Assembly (NCBI RefSeq): GCF_011761495.1
Contig: NZ_JAASRU010000001.1
Span: 248,001 to 312,000, forward strand
Reading direction: 5' to 3'
DNA from: Alkalibacillus almallahensis
Lineage (GTDB): Bacteria; Bacillota; Bacilli; Bacillales; Alkalibacillaceae
DNA length: 64,000 nt
The first letter of the stretch is position 1. Each line of letters starts with the position of its first letter. Positions 8,962-18,922 of the stretch are shown piece after piece. The translations under genes and the position numbers were made by a program. Under the pieces are notes generated by a model. The model did no database searches, was not told the DNA's origin, and saw only the letters and a program-made list of their open reading frames with translations.

Positions 8962-11900
8962 ATGGCTGAAGTAGGTGCTTTACGCACAAAGATCAGTTTG
9001 GATAGTGCACAATTTCAACAATCAATACAAAGCGTTAATCGGCAACTTAAAAGCTTGAAACAAGAACAAAAAGCGGTCACCTCTTCTGGCACTGGTTTTG
9101 CGCGTGGAGTCGATGAACTTAGAGGGAAGCAAGATGTGTTGAATCGTACGCTAGAAGTACAACAACAACAAGTTAGAACTCTCAAAAGACGATATGAAGA
9201 AAGTCGAAAAGCGACTGGAGACAACTCTAAGGAAACCCAAAACGCTCGAACGGCTTACAACAAAGCGTTAGGCGAGATGAATAAAACCGAAGAGCAATTA
9301 AAAGGCATCACGTCAGAGTTGGAACGTCAACAAAATCCTTGGCTACAACTCGAAAAACGCATGGATAGTTATGGTCAAAGTTTGCAAAACCGAGGTCGCC
9401 AAATAACGTCTTTTGGACGCACAATGTCCATGGGCGTAACCACACCACTTTTAGGCGCGGCTGGAGCAGCGCTCAAAGTTGGTATGGATTTTGAAGAAGG
9501 CATGAGTCAAGTTCAAGCGGTTAGTGGTTCGACAAATGAAGAGATGGAGAAGTTAGAAGATCAAGCAAAAGAGTTCGGTTCAACCACACGTTTCAGTGCA
9601 ACGGAAGCCGCAAGCGGTATGGAGTTCTTAGGAAGAGCAGGCTTTGAAACGAACGAAATATTAGATTCCATGCCAGGCCTACTAGATTTAGCAGCAAGTG
9701 GAAACATGGAATTAGGTCAAGCGGCTAATATAGCCAGTAATATCATAAGTGGTTTTAATATGAAAGCGAGTGAAGCAGGTCGTGTATCTGACGCATTAGC
9801 CGCAACAGCGGCAAGCGCCAATACAGATGTTAATGGTTTGGGTCAAGCTATGGCTAACGTAGCACCTGTTGCGGCCGATTTAGATATCAACTTTGAAAGT
9901 CTTTCAGCCGCTGTTGGTACAATGGCTGATGCTGGTATTGAAGGCTCTAGATCAGGTCGAATGTTAAGACAAGGTATTTTACGGTTATCCGATCCAACAG
10001 GTGAAGCGGCTAGTTTAATGGAAGACCTAAACTTAAATATTTTTGACGCAGAAGGTAATATGCGTGATTTTCCAGATGTTGTGGGTGAATTAGAAGGTGC
10101 CTTTAGTGACATGGAATCAGAAGCACGAACAGCTGCGATGGCTACCATTTTTGGTGCTGAGTCCACAGCAGGTTGGTCGGCTTTATTAAATCGTGGCGCT
10201 GATGATTTATCCGACTATACAGATGAATTACAAAATTCAGAAGGCGCAGCGGCTGACATGGCTGAAACTATGGAAGATAACGGAAAAGGCGCGTTGCGTG
10301 AATTCCGTTCAGCAGCTGAAGGTGCTGGTATAGAAATAGCTGAGCATTTATTGCCACCTGTTACCGATTTAATCGAACAAGGAACAGACTTAGCTAGAAA
10401 ATTCGGTGAATTAGAAGATGACACGCAGAAGAATATTATCAAGATGGGTGCCTTTGCGGCGGCCATCGGTCCTGCTGCTCTTGTGGCTGGTAATTTGACC
10501 ACAGCAATAGGGGGTATTGTTCGAACAGGCGGATCTTTAGCTGGTGTGTTAGGTCGTTCAAGTGGCGCTGGTCTACTCGGTCGTATTGGTGCGATGGGTA
10601 TGGGTGGTCCTGTCGGCTTAGCGGTAGGTGGTGTTGGCGCTTTAGCTGCGGGTGTTTATACTCTCAAGAAACGCAGCGAAGATGCTAATGAAGTATCGTT
10701 AGAAACAATTGATTCTAAGTTAAAAGAAAAAGAAGCAAATGACGAGTTAATTGATAAATATGAAGACTTACAGCGTCAATCACAATTATCCCAAGATGAA
10801 TTCGAACGTTATATTGATTTGAATTCAAGATTGGGCGAAGCAGAAAGCGATAAAGAAATTTCAAACATTAAAGATGAAATGGAAGAGCTTCGTGAGAAAT
10901 CTGGGTTTTCGAATGATCAGCTTGACGACATGGTTGGTTTAAATGAAACATTAGTTGAGAAATTACCAGGCGCAACCGATGAAATTACAGAACAAGGCGA
11001 ACGTGTTGCTGGTTCAGCAGATGAAATGCGTGAGTACAATGATCAATTACGGGAATTAGCAACGCGTGAGCTTGAACAAAAAATGTTAGACCAATTAAAT
11101 GAATACCAAGAAACGACGCAAGAAATAGCTAATTTGGAAAAAGAAAAAGAACTAAGTCTAGAGTATGAAGAAGAATTGCGTCAACGGTTAAAAGAGCTAT
11201 CGGACAAGTCATTTGAAGGCTTGAAAGAAGAGCTCACGAATGAGAATGAAAAACTTGAAAGTATGCGCCAACAAACCGATATTTCAGATGCTGAATTAGA
11301 AAACGTCAACCAACGTTTAGAATTAAATGAAGACATGTTAGCGTTTTTGCGTGAAGAAGGCGAAATATCGCACGAACAATACAACTTATTAAATAATCAG
11401 CTTTCCGAACAAATGAAACATACAGACGAAGTGAATAACACAATTGAAGAACGTGAAAAAGAGCGTGATAAAGTCAATGAAGTTATTGCGCGATTATCTG
11501 AACAACGGTTAGTCAACGCAGGTATTTCAGAAGAAGTTGCTAATCAAGCTGTGGAAAACGGCAATATTGAGGAAATCATAGGTAATCAAATAAGCAAATT
11601 AGAAGAAGAAAAACAAAAGATGATAGAAAATGCAGGACCTGCTGAAAGAATGACACAGGAATTTCAAGATGGCGTTAGCGAAATTGACAACCAAATCTTA
11701 AACCTGCAAACAGCTGAAGATAAAATATACGACATGATTGGCACGGCAGAAGGTTATAATTCAGAACTCGCTAAAGATATTCAGAAAGATCTTGGTTTAA
11801 CAAGTACGCCTACTATTCCTGAGTTTAGACAAGAACTTATGAATCCGTTAGGTGTTACGGTTGAACCACAAATTCAAGGTTTAGCTGCGTTTAGACAACG

Positions 11901-12333
11901 TTTAACAATGCCGTTACAAGCACGTGTTAATCCGATAAGCCCACAGTATGCAAAAGGAACAGACTACCACCCAGGCGGACCAGCTATAGTTGGTGAAGAA
12001 GGTTGGGAATTAGCACGACACGGTAATCAATGGACAGCTTTAAACGCAGGCATGTATGACCTTCCAAGAGGAACAGAAGTCTTCACACACCAAGAATCCA
12101 AGCGCATGATTGATGCTATGAATAACATTCCTGGTTATGCTTCTGGAGTTAGTGCACCAGGTGAAGCAAATCGTGTGGTTAACAGTTTAAATAATCAATC
12201 TATGCAAGGTGAAGCTGTCGTTTATACAACCGTTATCAATCAGATGGACGGTCGCGAAGTCGGTAGACAAACTTACAAACACATCACTGAATTTCAAAAC
12301 CGCGAACAGAGAGTGAGGGATGAATTTGCCTAA
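8962..12333 (+). CDS. tail tape measure protein
   Basis: 1123 residues. Residues 1-130 form a coiled-coil rich head. A TP901-type tape measure core follows at about 170-480 ('GMSQVQAVSG', 'FGSTTRFSATEAASGM'). A Gly/Ala-rich hydrophobic region lies at about 490-570, then long coiled coils to about 930, then a tail ending 'REQRVRDEFA'. It sets tail length and is ejected with the DNA. AGGGAGGTGACGGC precedes the ATG. The end overlaps the next gene by 14 bp. Confidence 0.95.
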   Translation: MAEVGALRTKISLDSAQFQQSIQSVNRQLKSLKQEQKAVTSSGTGFARGVDELRGKQDVLNRTLEVQQQQVRTLKRRYEESRKATGDNSKETQNARTAYNKALGEMNKTEEQLKGITSELERQQNPWLQLEKRMDSYGQSLQNRGRQITSFGRTMSMGVTTPLLGAAGAALKVGMDFEEGMSQVQAVSGSTNEEMEKLEDQAKEFGSTTRFSATEAASGMEFLGRAGFETNEILDSMPGLLDLAASGNMELGQAANIASNIISGFNMKASEAGRVSDALAATAASANTDVNGLGQAMANVAPVAADLDINFESLSAAVGTMADAGIEGSRSGRMLRQGILRLSDPTGEAASLMEDLNLNIFDAEGNMRDFPDVVGELEGAFSDMESEARTAAMATIFGAESTAGWSALLNRGADDLSDYTDELQNSEGAAADMAETMEDNGKGALREFRSAAEGAGIEIAEHLLPPVTDLIEQGTDLARKFGELEDDTQKNIIKMGAFAAAIGPAALVAGNLTTAIGGIVRTGGSLAGVLGRSSGAGLLGRIGAMGMGGPVGLAVGGVGALAAGVYTLKKRSEDANEVSLETIDSKLKEKEANDELIDKYEDLQRQSQLSQDEFERYIDLNSRLGEAESDKEISNIKDEMEELREKSGFSNDQLDDMVGLNETLVEKLPGATDEITEQGERVAGSADEMREYNDQLRELATRELEQKMLDQLNEYQETTQEIANLEKEKELSLEYEEELRQRLKELSDKSFEGLKEELTNENEKLESMRQQTDISDAELENVNQRLELNEDMLAFLREEGEISHEQYNLLNNQLSEQMKHTDEVNNTIEEREKERDKVNEVIARLSEQRLVNAGISEEVANQAVENGNIEEIIGNQISKLEEEKQKMIENAGPAERMTQEFQDGVSEIDNQILNLQTAEDKIYDMIGTAEGYNSELAKDIQKDLGLTSTPTIPEFRQELMNPLGVTVEPQIQGLAAFRQRLTMPLQARVNPISPQYAKGTDYHPGGPAIVGEEGWELARHGNQWTALNAGMYDLPRGTEVFTHQESKRMIDAMNNIPGYASGVSAPGEANRVVNSLNNQSMQGEAVVYTTVINQMDGREVGRQTYKHITEFQNREQRVRDEFA

Positions 12334-13786
12334 AACATTAACAATCAATGGTGAGCGTAAAGAATGGTTGTATTTGTTACGCGGTCGTCAAGAAGCTCCA
12401 TTCGCGCCACATGATATTGAAACGGTCAGCGCACCAGGCAAAGATGGCGCTCACTTAGGTAAAACCAATGTTGAGTTAAAACAGATTGACCAACCGATTG
12501 GTTTTACAGTACGCGATGAAGAACATGAGCAAGAATTACTTGATGAATTAAACGCGTTTTTATTAACGCAAGAAAACGCAGAAATTCAATTTGATAACGT
12601 GCCTGGTAAAACCTATATTGGACGAGTGACAGGAAGTATTAGCGATTATTCACGCCCTGCACCAACGTTGCGCGAAGGTACGATTACGTTTTTATGCGAA
12701 CCTTACAAATACGGCCCAGAAATTGAAGCAGATCTAACTGGTCAAGGCACGATCATCAATGTGGAAGGCACACAAGCGGCTAAACCGACATTTGAATATG
12801 ATGTATTAGCTCCAATTACGTTCGCAATGGTTAGTAATGGTGATGATTATATGATGATTGGCCGACCTATCGACGTTGACAGTATTGCCAAAGAACCTTA
12901 TCCAGAAGTCGATCGTTGGTTCATGAACACGTTAACAGGTTGGTCGCATATGACAGAAGGGCAGTTTCTAAACGATGAGGTAACAGGTGGAACTGTTAGT
13001 GGAAGTCAAATAAGTGTTGATGAGGGGGCTTTTATACCTGATAGTTATGGATCTAGTCAATCAGGTTGGTATGGCCCTGCTGTTAAAACATCACTCTCAA
13101 AGCCTATTCAAGATTTTTCAGTTACATTAGGCGCTGTGGTTTATAACAATGGTCATCCAGGTAAAGTGATGGCCATCTTTTTAGACGACCAAGGTGACAT
13201 CGTATGTTCATTAGGCCTTATCAACGCTCGCGCTAATTCTAAAAATGTACGTGCATTAGCACGTATGAATGATGGTCAAAATGTGGCGCGCCATCGTGTG
13301 ATGGATTATCAAGGCGATACTGGCTCAGAATCGCAGGTATTTAACGATAGCTCTTTGAATATTCGATTAAGACGAGAAGGGGATAGGTTCAGCGCTAAAA
13401 CGTGGCAAGTGCGTGATGGTCGGCAACATGCGCAACACACGTCAGATATTGTAGATGATAATAGTGATTTCCAACGACCAATCGAACAGGTCGTTTTATT
13501 TTTTGCTAAATACGAAAATCACGACGTTTTCCCGATGCGAATCCTAGGCTTGCGTGTGCATGAATCAACCGTTTTAGCTGATGACGAAACACCATACATC
13601 GCACAAGAAGGCGATCAAATCCTATTCGATCATGACGAAGAATCGATTTATATCAATGGTGAAGATGCAACTGATTTGAAAAACTTTGGCGCTTCTTATT
13701 TTGAATTGCCACTAGGTGAGAATGAGTTGGCAACGTTGCCTGATGACTTAGATGGCATAGTTAAGTATAGACCAACCTATAAGTAA
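12320..13786 (+). CDS. distal tail protein (Dit), enlarged
   Basis: 488 residues. The N-terminal part (about 1-145) matches siphovirus distal tail proteins ('LRGRQEAPFAPHDIETVSAPGKDGAHLG'-like region, then 'GTITFLCEPYKYG'), which form the hexameric hub under the tail tube. The protein is longer than the classic roughly 250 residues. The extra middle section, about 200-440, is beta-rich and looks like an inserted carbohydrate-binding type domain. Such 'evolved Dit' forms add host binding. The insert role is inferred. Confidence 0.85.
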   Translation: MNLPKTLTINGERKEWLYLLRGRQEAPFAPHDIETVSAPGKDGAHLGKTNVELKQIDQPIGFTVRDEEHEQELLDELNAFLLTQENAEIQFDNVPGKTYIGRVTGSISDYSRPAPTLREGTITFLCEPYKYGPEIEADLTGQGTIINVEGTQAAKPTFEYDVLAPITFAMVSNGDDYMMIGRPIDVDSIAKEPYPEVDRWFMNTLTGWSHMTEGQFLNDEVTGGTVSGSQISVDEGAFIPDSYGSSQSGWYGPAVKTSLSKPIQDFSVTLGAVVYNNGHPGKVMAIFLDDQGDIVCSLGLINARANSKNVRALARMNDGQNVARHRVMDYQGDTGSESQVFNDSSLNIRLRREGDRFSAKTWQVRDGRQHAQHTSDIVDDNSDFQRPIEQVVLFFAKYENHDVFPMRILGLRVHESTVLADDETPYIAQEGDQILFDHDEESIYINGEDATDLKNFGASYFELPLGENELATLPDDLDGIVKYRPTYK

Positions 13787-13798
13787 GGGGGTGATAAT

Positions 13799-16700
13799 AT
13801 GTCACAAATTCACATCTTAGGCGGTCAAAACGACGAAATTTTAGATGTGATAACTAAGCAAAACATTAGAAAAGACGTGCATAAGCAGTCATTAAAAGAT
13901 AAGCTTGAAACGTTTGATTTCACCACATTTGCCAACAAGCGATTTAGTCAGTATTTAGAAAAGCGTAATCGGCTGATTATACCTGGTGAAGACGGTGAAT
14001 ATCGAGAATTTATTATGCATGAAGTGATTAAAGATATTAATCGACAATCTGAAGTTTATGCGAAAGCTAGTTATTTAGAGCTCAAGAAACAAGCGATTAT
14101 TTATCCGCAAACGTTCAATGCCCAGTCAGCTACACAGATGGTTGGGCATGCTACCGACGGAACCGAATGGCAACCAGGCTTAATTGAAATCACAAACGTT
14201 CGCACATTCAACGTTGAAAGCCATCGTAATCCGTTCGCATTTTTGAAAACGATTGCCAACGAATTTGACGCTGAATTAAGGTTTCGTATTGTAACTGATG
14301 GCAATCGTGTCGTAGCGCGTTATGTTGATTTGTTAAAACGTCGCGGAGAATGGCAGGGCAGAGAAGTCACTTCAGGCAAAGATTTAGCAAGCATTAAACG
14401 TACAGAACGTACTGATAATGTTTACACAGCTTTAGTTGGTATTGGGCCTGAAAGAGAAGACGGCAGTCGTTTAGAAGTGACAGTGGAAGATCAAGACGCT
14501 TTAAAAAGATGGGGAAGACGTGACAAAAACGGGAACCTGCAACACTTAATTGGCACGTATGAACCTCAATCGACACGCCAAGACATGACAGAAAGTGAAT
14601 TAGAACAATACACACGCACTGAACTTAACAAGCGTATTAATGCCGTTGTTGAGTTTGAGGCTGACATTGTCGATTTAGAGCATGTGCCAGGCTTAGAAAA
14701 CAAGCGTTTTCGATTCGGCGACACGATCAAAATTAAAGACACTGGATTTGAACCGCCCCTCTATTTAGAAGCGCGGATATTTGAACAAGAACGATCGATC
14801 GTAGATAAATCAGCTAAAAAAGTGAAGCTTGGTGACTTTACAGAGCTAACGGAAGAAGAAGTACAAAACGTTTGGAAGCAACTGCAATCTGAAATCGCTA
14901 AAAAAATTGACGCTGCTGAAACGTATGATAAAACCACGATTGATAGTAAAGACCAAACGGTTTTTGAAGATGGCAAGACGTTTGCAGAAGTGCAAGCTAG
15001 TAACGCATTAGAAGATGCTAAAGCTGACGCAAAACAAAAGGCCAATGAAGCGCAAACAGCAGCAGAAGAGTATGCACTTGCAAAAGCTAATTTGGCTGAG
15101 ACAGAGGCTGAAGCTTATGCAGACGGGATTGTATCAGACGAAGAACAAGCGCGTATCAATCAAGCCGAAGCTAACTTGCAAGAAGCCAAGCAACACGCTG
15201 AAACAAAAGCAAGTGAAGCACAATCAGCAGCTGAAGCATATACGGACACTCAATTAACAAATTACGTTCAAGCGACGCAATACGATAGCGATATTTCCGA
15301 CATTCAAGCGCAAATTGACAACCAAATCACGTCGCACTTCAAAAACTACGCACCGACGCTAAGTAACGAGCCTGCGTCACAATGGACGACAGATAACGAA
15401 AAAGATAAACACGTAGGCGACTTGTTCTACGATACTGACACAGGGTACTCCTACCGTTTTGCTAAAAACAACGGAACGTATGAATGGATTCAAGTTCGTG
15501 ATGAAGGGATTAACAAAGCCTTACAAGACGCTAGTGAAGCACAAGACACAGCAGACAGTAAACGCAGAGTGTTCGTTAGTCAACCAAACACGCCGTACGA
15601 TAAAGGCGATTTATGGGATAACAACGGCTCTATTTACCGCTCTACCGTTAGTAAATCGACTAGCGGTTCGTTCAGTTCGAGTGATTGGATATTAATTGGA
15701 GACGTTACAGGCGAAAATACGTCGAAAGACACATCAAACGTCGATGGTCGACCGTCTAGCACTATAGAGGACAAGCAAGGGGCGCAAAACAAAGCGGATA
15801 ATGCTGAGCAAAACGCCAAAAATCACGCCGACACCGTAAGCGACCAAGCCTTAACAGACGCTCAAAACTACGCCGTCGCACAAACGGCATACGACACGAA
15901 AATGGACGAAATTGCAAACGACCTAAGCGCTAAAGCAGGCGTTGAATACGTTGACGGTCAGTTGCAGCTAAAACAAGGCGAGATTCCACAGCAAGATACC
16001 GAGCCGAGCAACCCAAATACAGGCATGTTATGGCTTGATACGTCACAATCACCAAATGTGATGAAACGTTATGACGGTTCGGGCTGGGTTAAAGCCACGC
16101 CAACGGACGCAAGCGAAGTCGGTTCTTATACGATAGCCGAAGTTGATAATGCGCTATCAAACAAAGTTAGTGTTACGCAATATGACTCGGATATGGACGG
16201 CGTCATTAGTGATATTCAAAGCAACAGCACATTAATCGGTCAAAACGAGGACGCTATCGCATTGAAAGCGGATAGTAGCCGGGTTGATACACTTGAGGGT
16301 ACGGTTAGCAACCATAGCACTGAATTATCAGTTATGAGTGATGAAATCGAATTAAAAGCGGAAAGTAGTCGTGTTGACACACTAGAAGGTACTGTCGATA
16401 ACCATACAGCCGAATTGAGTGTCATGTCTGACGAGATTGACTTACGTGTCGAAAAAAATGGTGTAATAGGTTCTATTAATCTATCAGAAGAGAATTTAAA
16501 AATTGATGTAGAACAAGTTGCTATACAGGGTGACTTAGAAGTAAGTGAAGGCAATCTTGTTTTGAAAGACGGATCTGTTACAGCACCTAAAATTTCATCC
16601 AGAGAAATAACATCTGAAAAGTTGCTACTTGGTAACTTCGATAACATGTTAGAAAACCCTAACTTCTTGAATAATATCAGCCCTCACAGTTTACAGAGAG

Positions 16701-17995
16701 GAACATGGACGTTAGATAATAATAAAAGTCACACAGGTAAAACATCATTAAAATGTACAGGCGTTGATGCAGGTGATGAGGCTCGTGTTTATTTAGGTGG
16801 CGCTGACGCGATTGTTGTGCAAGAGGGAGAACAATATCAGTTTTCAACTCATGTTATCAAAACAGGGAACAGCCCACACAATGACATGGTTGTTTCGTTG
16901 CGTTTCGCGGATGAGGATCTCAACTTTGTTGGTTATGAAGGTACAACGTGGTTTTACTCAAATGATTTTAGCCACAATGAATGGACACAAATCAACGTGA
17001 CGGGCAGAGTGCCTGACGGTGCCTTTTATGTACAACCAACGATACGAATCATGGATGATGGTAACAACCCAAGTTATCAAATTGATTCAGTCAAACTTAA
17101 AAGTCTAGTTGATGGGAAGTTAGTAGCAGGCACTATTGAAAGTGTTGATATTAATGGTTCGACGTTTACAGCTTCAAGTGGTGAAGATGGTTATGTGCGC
17201 ATTAATGACGCAGGTTGGTATGTTGTTGACGGTAACGATGAGATAAGAATCGGTATTAACACGAAAGGTCAGTCATGGTCACAGCCAGCCCCATCTATTC
17301 TATGGTTTTTCCCGAACGATAATAGCAGTGAGAATTATATAGGATTGCAGGAATCTGATGATGCTCCATTAACTATTCATTCAACAAATAAACTTATTTT
17401 ATCAGCTGCTGAACTTTCAATGAGCCCTATAACAAGCGATTTAGATGTCCAAGCTAAATTAACAATTGAACGAAGTGGTTCAAGCTTTAATCTTAAATCA
17501 GAAGGAACGGGCACGTCAGCAACCACTTATGTTGACTTTATTGATGCAAACAGTGATCGGTTAGGTTATTTTGGCTATGGTTCAACGGGCAATACCGTTT
17601 TCTATATATCGAATAACATTGGTGATGAGGTTCGCATTGTCGGCGACATGAACGCAACAGGCTCAAAGTCAGCGATTGTGGAAACTGAAAACTATGGCAA
17701 TCGTAAGATGTATGCAGTGGAAGCGCCAGATGTGCGTTTTATGGATGTGATTGAAGTCACGCTTGATCAAGGTGAGCATTGGGTTAATTTGAATTATATA
17801 TTCGCTGAAACCATTAACGGCTATTCAGTATTTCCAATCGTTCAAAATGGTGGTCAAGTTCGTATTTTAGAACGTGAAAATCAGCGCTTTAAATTATATG
17901 TAGCAGATGATAATACAGAAGTTGCTTGCTGGATTTACGGTAAGCGTGAGGGTTATGAAGATATTTATTTAGAACAAGTTGAGGAGGTTGCATGA
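13799..17995 (+). CDS. tail-associated protein (Tal) / prophage tail fibre
   Basis: 1398 residues. The first about 370 resemble the prophage tail endopeptidase/Tal hub ('ILGGQNDEILDVI', 'KLGDFTELTEEEVQNVWKQL'). Long Ala/Glu-rich helices follow (about 375-490), then modules with 'HVGDLFYDTDTG' and 'YDKGDLWDNNGSIYRS' motifs, a two-copy 30-residue repeat at residues 822-881, and a C-terminal beta-rich receptor-binding region with a jelly-roll-like module (about 945-1100). It extends from Dit and recognises and pierces the host surface. Receptor specificity cannot be read from sequence. Confidence 0.88.
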   Translation: MSQIHILGGQNDEILDVITKQNIRKDVHKQSLKDKLETFDFTTFANKRFSQYLEKRNRLIIPGEDGEYREFIMHEVIKDINRQSEVYAKASYLELKKQAIIYPQTFNAQSATQMVGHATDGTEWQPGLIEITNVRTFNVESHRNPFAFLKTIANEFDAELRFRIVTDGNRVVARYVDLLKRRGEWQGREVTSGKDLASIKRTERTDNVYTALVGIGPEREDGSRLEVTVEDQDALKRWGRRDKNGNLQHLIGTYEPQSTRQDMTESELEQYTRTELNKRINAVVEFEADIVDLEHVPGLENKRFRFGDTIKIKDTGFEPPLYLEARIFEQERSIVDKSAKKVKLGDFTELTEEEVQNVWKQLQSEIAKKIDAAETYDKTTIDSKDQTVFEDGKTFAEVQASNALEDAKADAKQKANEAQTAAEEYALAKANLAETEAEAYADGIVSDEEQARINQAEANLQEAKQHAETKASEAQSAAEAYTDTQLTNYVQATQYDSDISDIQAQIDNQITSHFKNYAPTLSNEPASQWTTDNEKDKHVGDLFYDTDTGYSYRFAKNNGTYEWIQVRDEGINKALQDASEAQDTADSKRRVFVSQPNTPYDKGDLWDNNGSIYRSTVSKSTSGSFSSSDWILIGDVTGENTSKDTSNVDGRPSSTIEDKQGAQNKADNAEQNAKNHADTVSDQALTDAQNYAVAQTAYDTKMDEIANDLSAKAGVEYVDGQLQLKQGEIPQQDTEPSNPNTGMLWLDTSQSPNVMKRYDGSGWVKATPTDASEVGSYTIAEVDNALSNKVSVTQYDSDMDGVISDIQSNSTLIGQNEDAIALKADSSRVDTLEGTVSNHSTELSVMSDEIELKAESSRVDTLEGTVDNHTAELSVMSDEIDLRVEKNGVIGSINLSEENLKIDVEQVAIQGDLEVSEGNLVLKDGSVTAPKISSREITSEKLLLGNFDNMLENPNFLNNISPHSLQRGTWTLDNNKSHTGKTSLKCTGVDAGDEARVYLGGADAIVVQEGEQYQFSTHVIKTGNSPHNDMVVSLRFADEDLNFVGYEGTTWFYSNDFSHNEWTQINVTGRVPDGAFYVQPTIRIMDDGNNPSYQIDSVKLKSLVDGKLVAGTIESVDINGSTFTASSGEDGYVRINDAGWYVVDGNDEIRIGINTKGQSWSQPAPSILWFFPNDNSSENYIGLQESDDAPLTIHSTNKLILSAAELSMSPITSDLDVQAKLTIERSGSSFNLKSEGTGTSATTYVDFIDANSDRLGYFGYGSTGNTVFYISNNIGDEVRIVGDMNATGSKSAIVETENYGNRKMYAVEAPDVRFMDVIEVTLDQGEHWVNLNYIFAETINGYSVFPIVQNGGQVRILERENQRFKLYVADDNTEVACWIYGKREGYEDIYLEQVEEVA
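16262..16441 (+). repeat. two 90-bp in-frame tandem repeats inside tal
   Basis: Units 16262-16351 and 16352-16441 encode closely similar 30-residue segments containing 'SRVDTLEGTV' and 'ELSVMSDEI'. A third partial match ('LRVEKNGVIG') follows. They probably form a trimeric coiled stalk; the copy number could vary by recombination. Confidence 0.8.
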
Positions 17996-18156
17996 TGAGT
18001 CAAGACGTCAATAAAATCTTAGATGATTTATCGAATCAATTTGCACAGCAACTATCAGACCAATCAATCAAAGATAAGCGTGCGATTGCGATCTTGAGAG
18101 AAGAAAATGAGCGATTGAAAAATGAATTAGATAAACTCAAAAACGACGCTGAATAA
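17995..18156 (+). CDS. small coiled-coil phage protein
   Basis: 53 residues, strongly charged, with a C-terminal heptad-like run ('LREENERLKNELDKLK'). Overlaps the tal stop codon (TGATG) and has GAGGAGG at 17981-17987, so it is translationally coupled. Small helical proteins often follow the receptor-binding gene in phages; function unknown. The ATG at 17992 is an alternative start. Confidence 0.7.
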   Translation: MSQDVNKILDDLSNQFAQQLSDQSIKDKRAIAILREENERLKNELDKLKNDAE

Positions 18157-18166
18157 GCGTTTTTTT
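18146..18166 (+). terminator. rho-independent terminator
   Basis: ACGCT (18146-18150) pairs with AGCGT (18156-18160) and is followed by six Ts. Short stem overlapping the end of the small coiled-coil gene; probably partial termination before the lysis genes. Confidence 0.55.
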
Positions 18167-18188
18167 ATTATGTTTTAGGGGGTAAATA

Positions 18189-18419
18189 ATGAATGAGCAG
18201 TACAATAACGAACAAATCAAGCGAATAGACAAGCGTGTTGAAAAGATTGAAAGCCGAGTAACGAACGTAGAAACACGCATTTCAGTCGCAGAAAGTAATA
18301 TCAAAGACATGAAAGACGATATCACATCAATTAAAGATAATACAACATGGATCCTGCGCCTTATTATAGGCGCTATTTTAATGGCTTTGTTGAGCTTAAT
18401 TATAGTACAAGGAGGCTAA
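18189..18419 (+). CDS. XhlA-like hemolysin/holin accessory protein
   Basis: 76 residues: a coiled-coil N-terminal part ('RIDKRVEKIESRVTNVETRIS') and one C-terminal membrane helix ('WILRLIIGAILMALLSLIIV'). This matches the XhlA family, which assists holin and endolysin in Bacillus prophages such as PBSX. GGGGGTAAATA gives a ribosome site. Position just before the amidase and holin supports the call. Confidence 0.85.
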   Translation: MNEQYNNEQIKRIDKRVEKIESRVTNVETRISVAESNIKDMKDDITSIKDNTTWILRLIIGAILMALLSLIIVQGG

Positions 18420-18421
18420 AA

Positions 18422-18661
18422 ATGAGTGAAGTTAAGCAGTTTGCAGATAGCATAGTTATAAAAACTAATCATAGTGATTCTATGAATGAAAAAGAAAAAG
18501 TTATGAAAGATTTGATTTTCATGTTATCGAACAGAATGGAGACAGTTGAGAAGAAAATAGATGCGCTCGAAGAAGAACAACGAGCAACATCTAAAAAACA
18601 GTTTGATGAAAGTATTTCGTTTTTTAAAGAAACCCTCAATGAACTAGACGAGCTTATTTAA
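18422..18661 (+). CDS. small helical protein of the lysis region
   Basis: 79 residues, soluble, highly charged, with a central coiled coil ('METVEKKIDALEEEQRATSKKQ'). ATG at 18422 follows AGGAGG (18410-18415). It resembles a soluble counterpart of the preceding XhlA-like protein; function unknown. The 3' end overlaps by 8 bp the end of the opposite-strand gene. Confidence 0.6.
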   Translation: MSEVKQFADSIVIKTNHSDSMNEKEKVMKDLIFMLSNRMETVEKKIDALEEEQRATSKKQFDESISFFKETLNELDELI

Positions 18662-18845
18662 AACTATCTCTAACTCGCTGTTCTCGATCAATTCGTTCTT
18701 TAACATCTTCCCATATTCTTTTAGACAATTCTCGAGAATCAAGTGCATGGTTCAATATGTCGGTGATCGCATTTTCTAATTCTTTGTTATCGACACCATG
18801 TGCTTGAAAAGTTTGAGTAACTAAACTTTGGTAACTTTCAGGCAT
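18654..18845 (-). CDS. small opposite-strand protein in the lysis region
   Basis: 63 residues starting 'MPESYQSLVTQTF', with a good GGGAGGT ribosome site at 18855-18860 on the minus strand, 9 bases from the ATG. Reads against the late transcript and converges with the 79-residue gene. Its C-terminus 'DREQRVRDSF' is strikingly like the tape measure C-terminus 'NREQRVRDEF'. Not recognised as a known family. The good ribosome site and clean start argue that it is real. Confidence 0.6.
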   Translation of the reverse strand: MPESYQSLVTQTFQAHGVDNKELENAITDILNHALDSRELSKRIWEDVKERIDREQRVRDSFK

Positions 18846-18922
18846 ATCTTTACACCTCCCTTCTAACACGACTTTTCGACAAGAAGGGAGGAAATTCCTA
18901 CTAAATATAAGGAGTGATTTAA

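Noticed and set aside
9843..10502. Minus-strand open frames of about 100 codons inside the tape measure gene
   Set aside because: They lie wholly within a strongly supported gene, have low-complexity Ser/Ala-rich translations and no ribosome sites.
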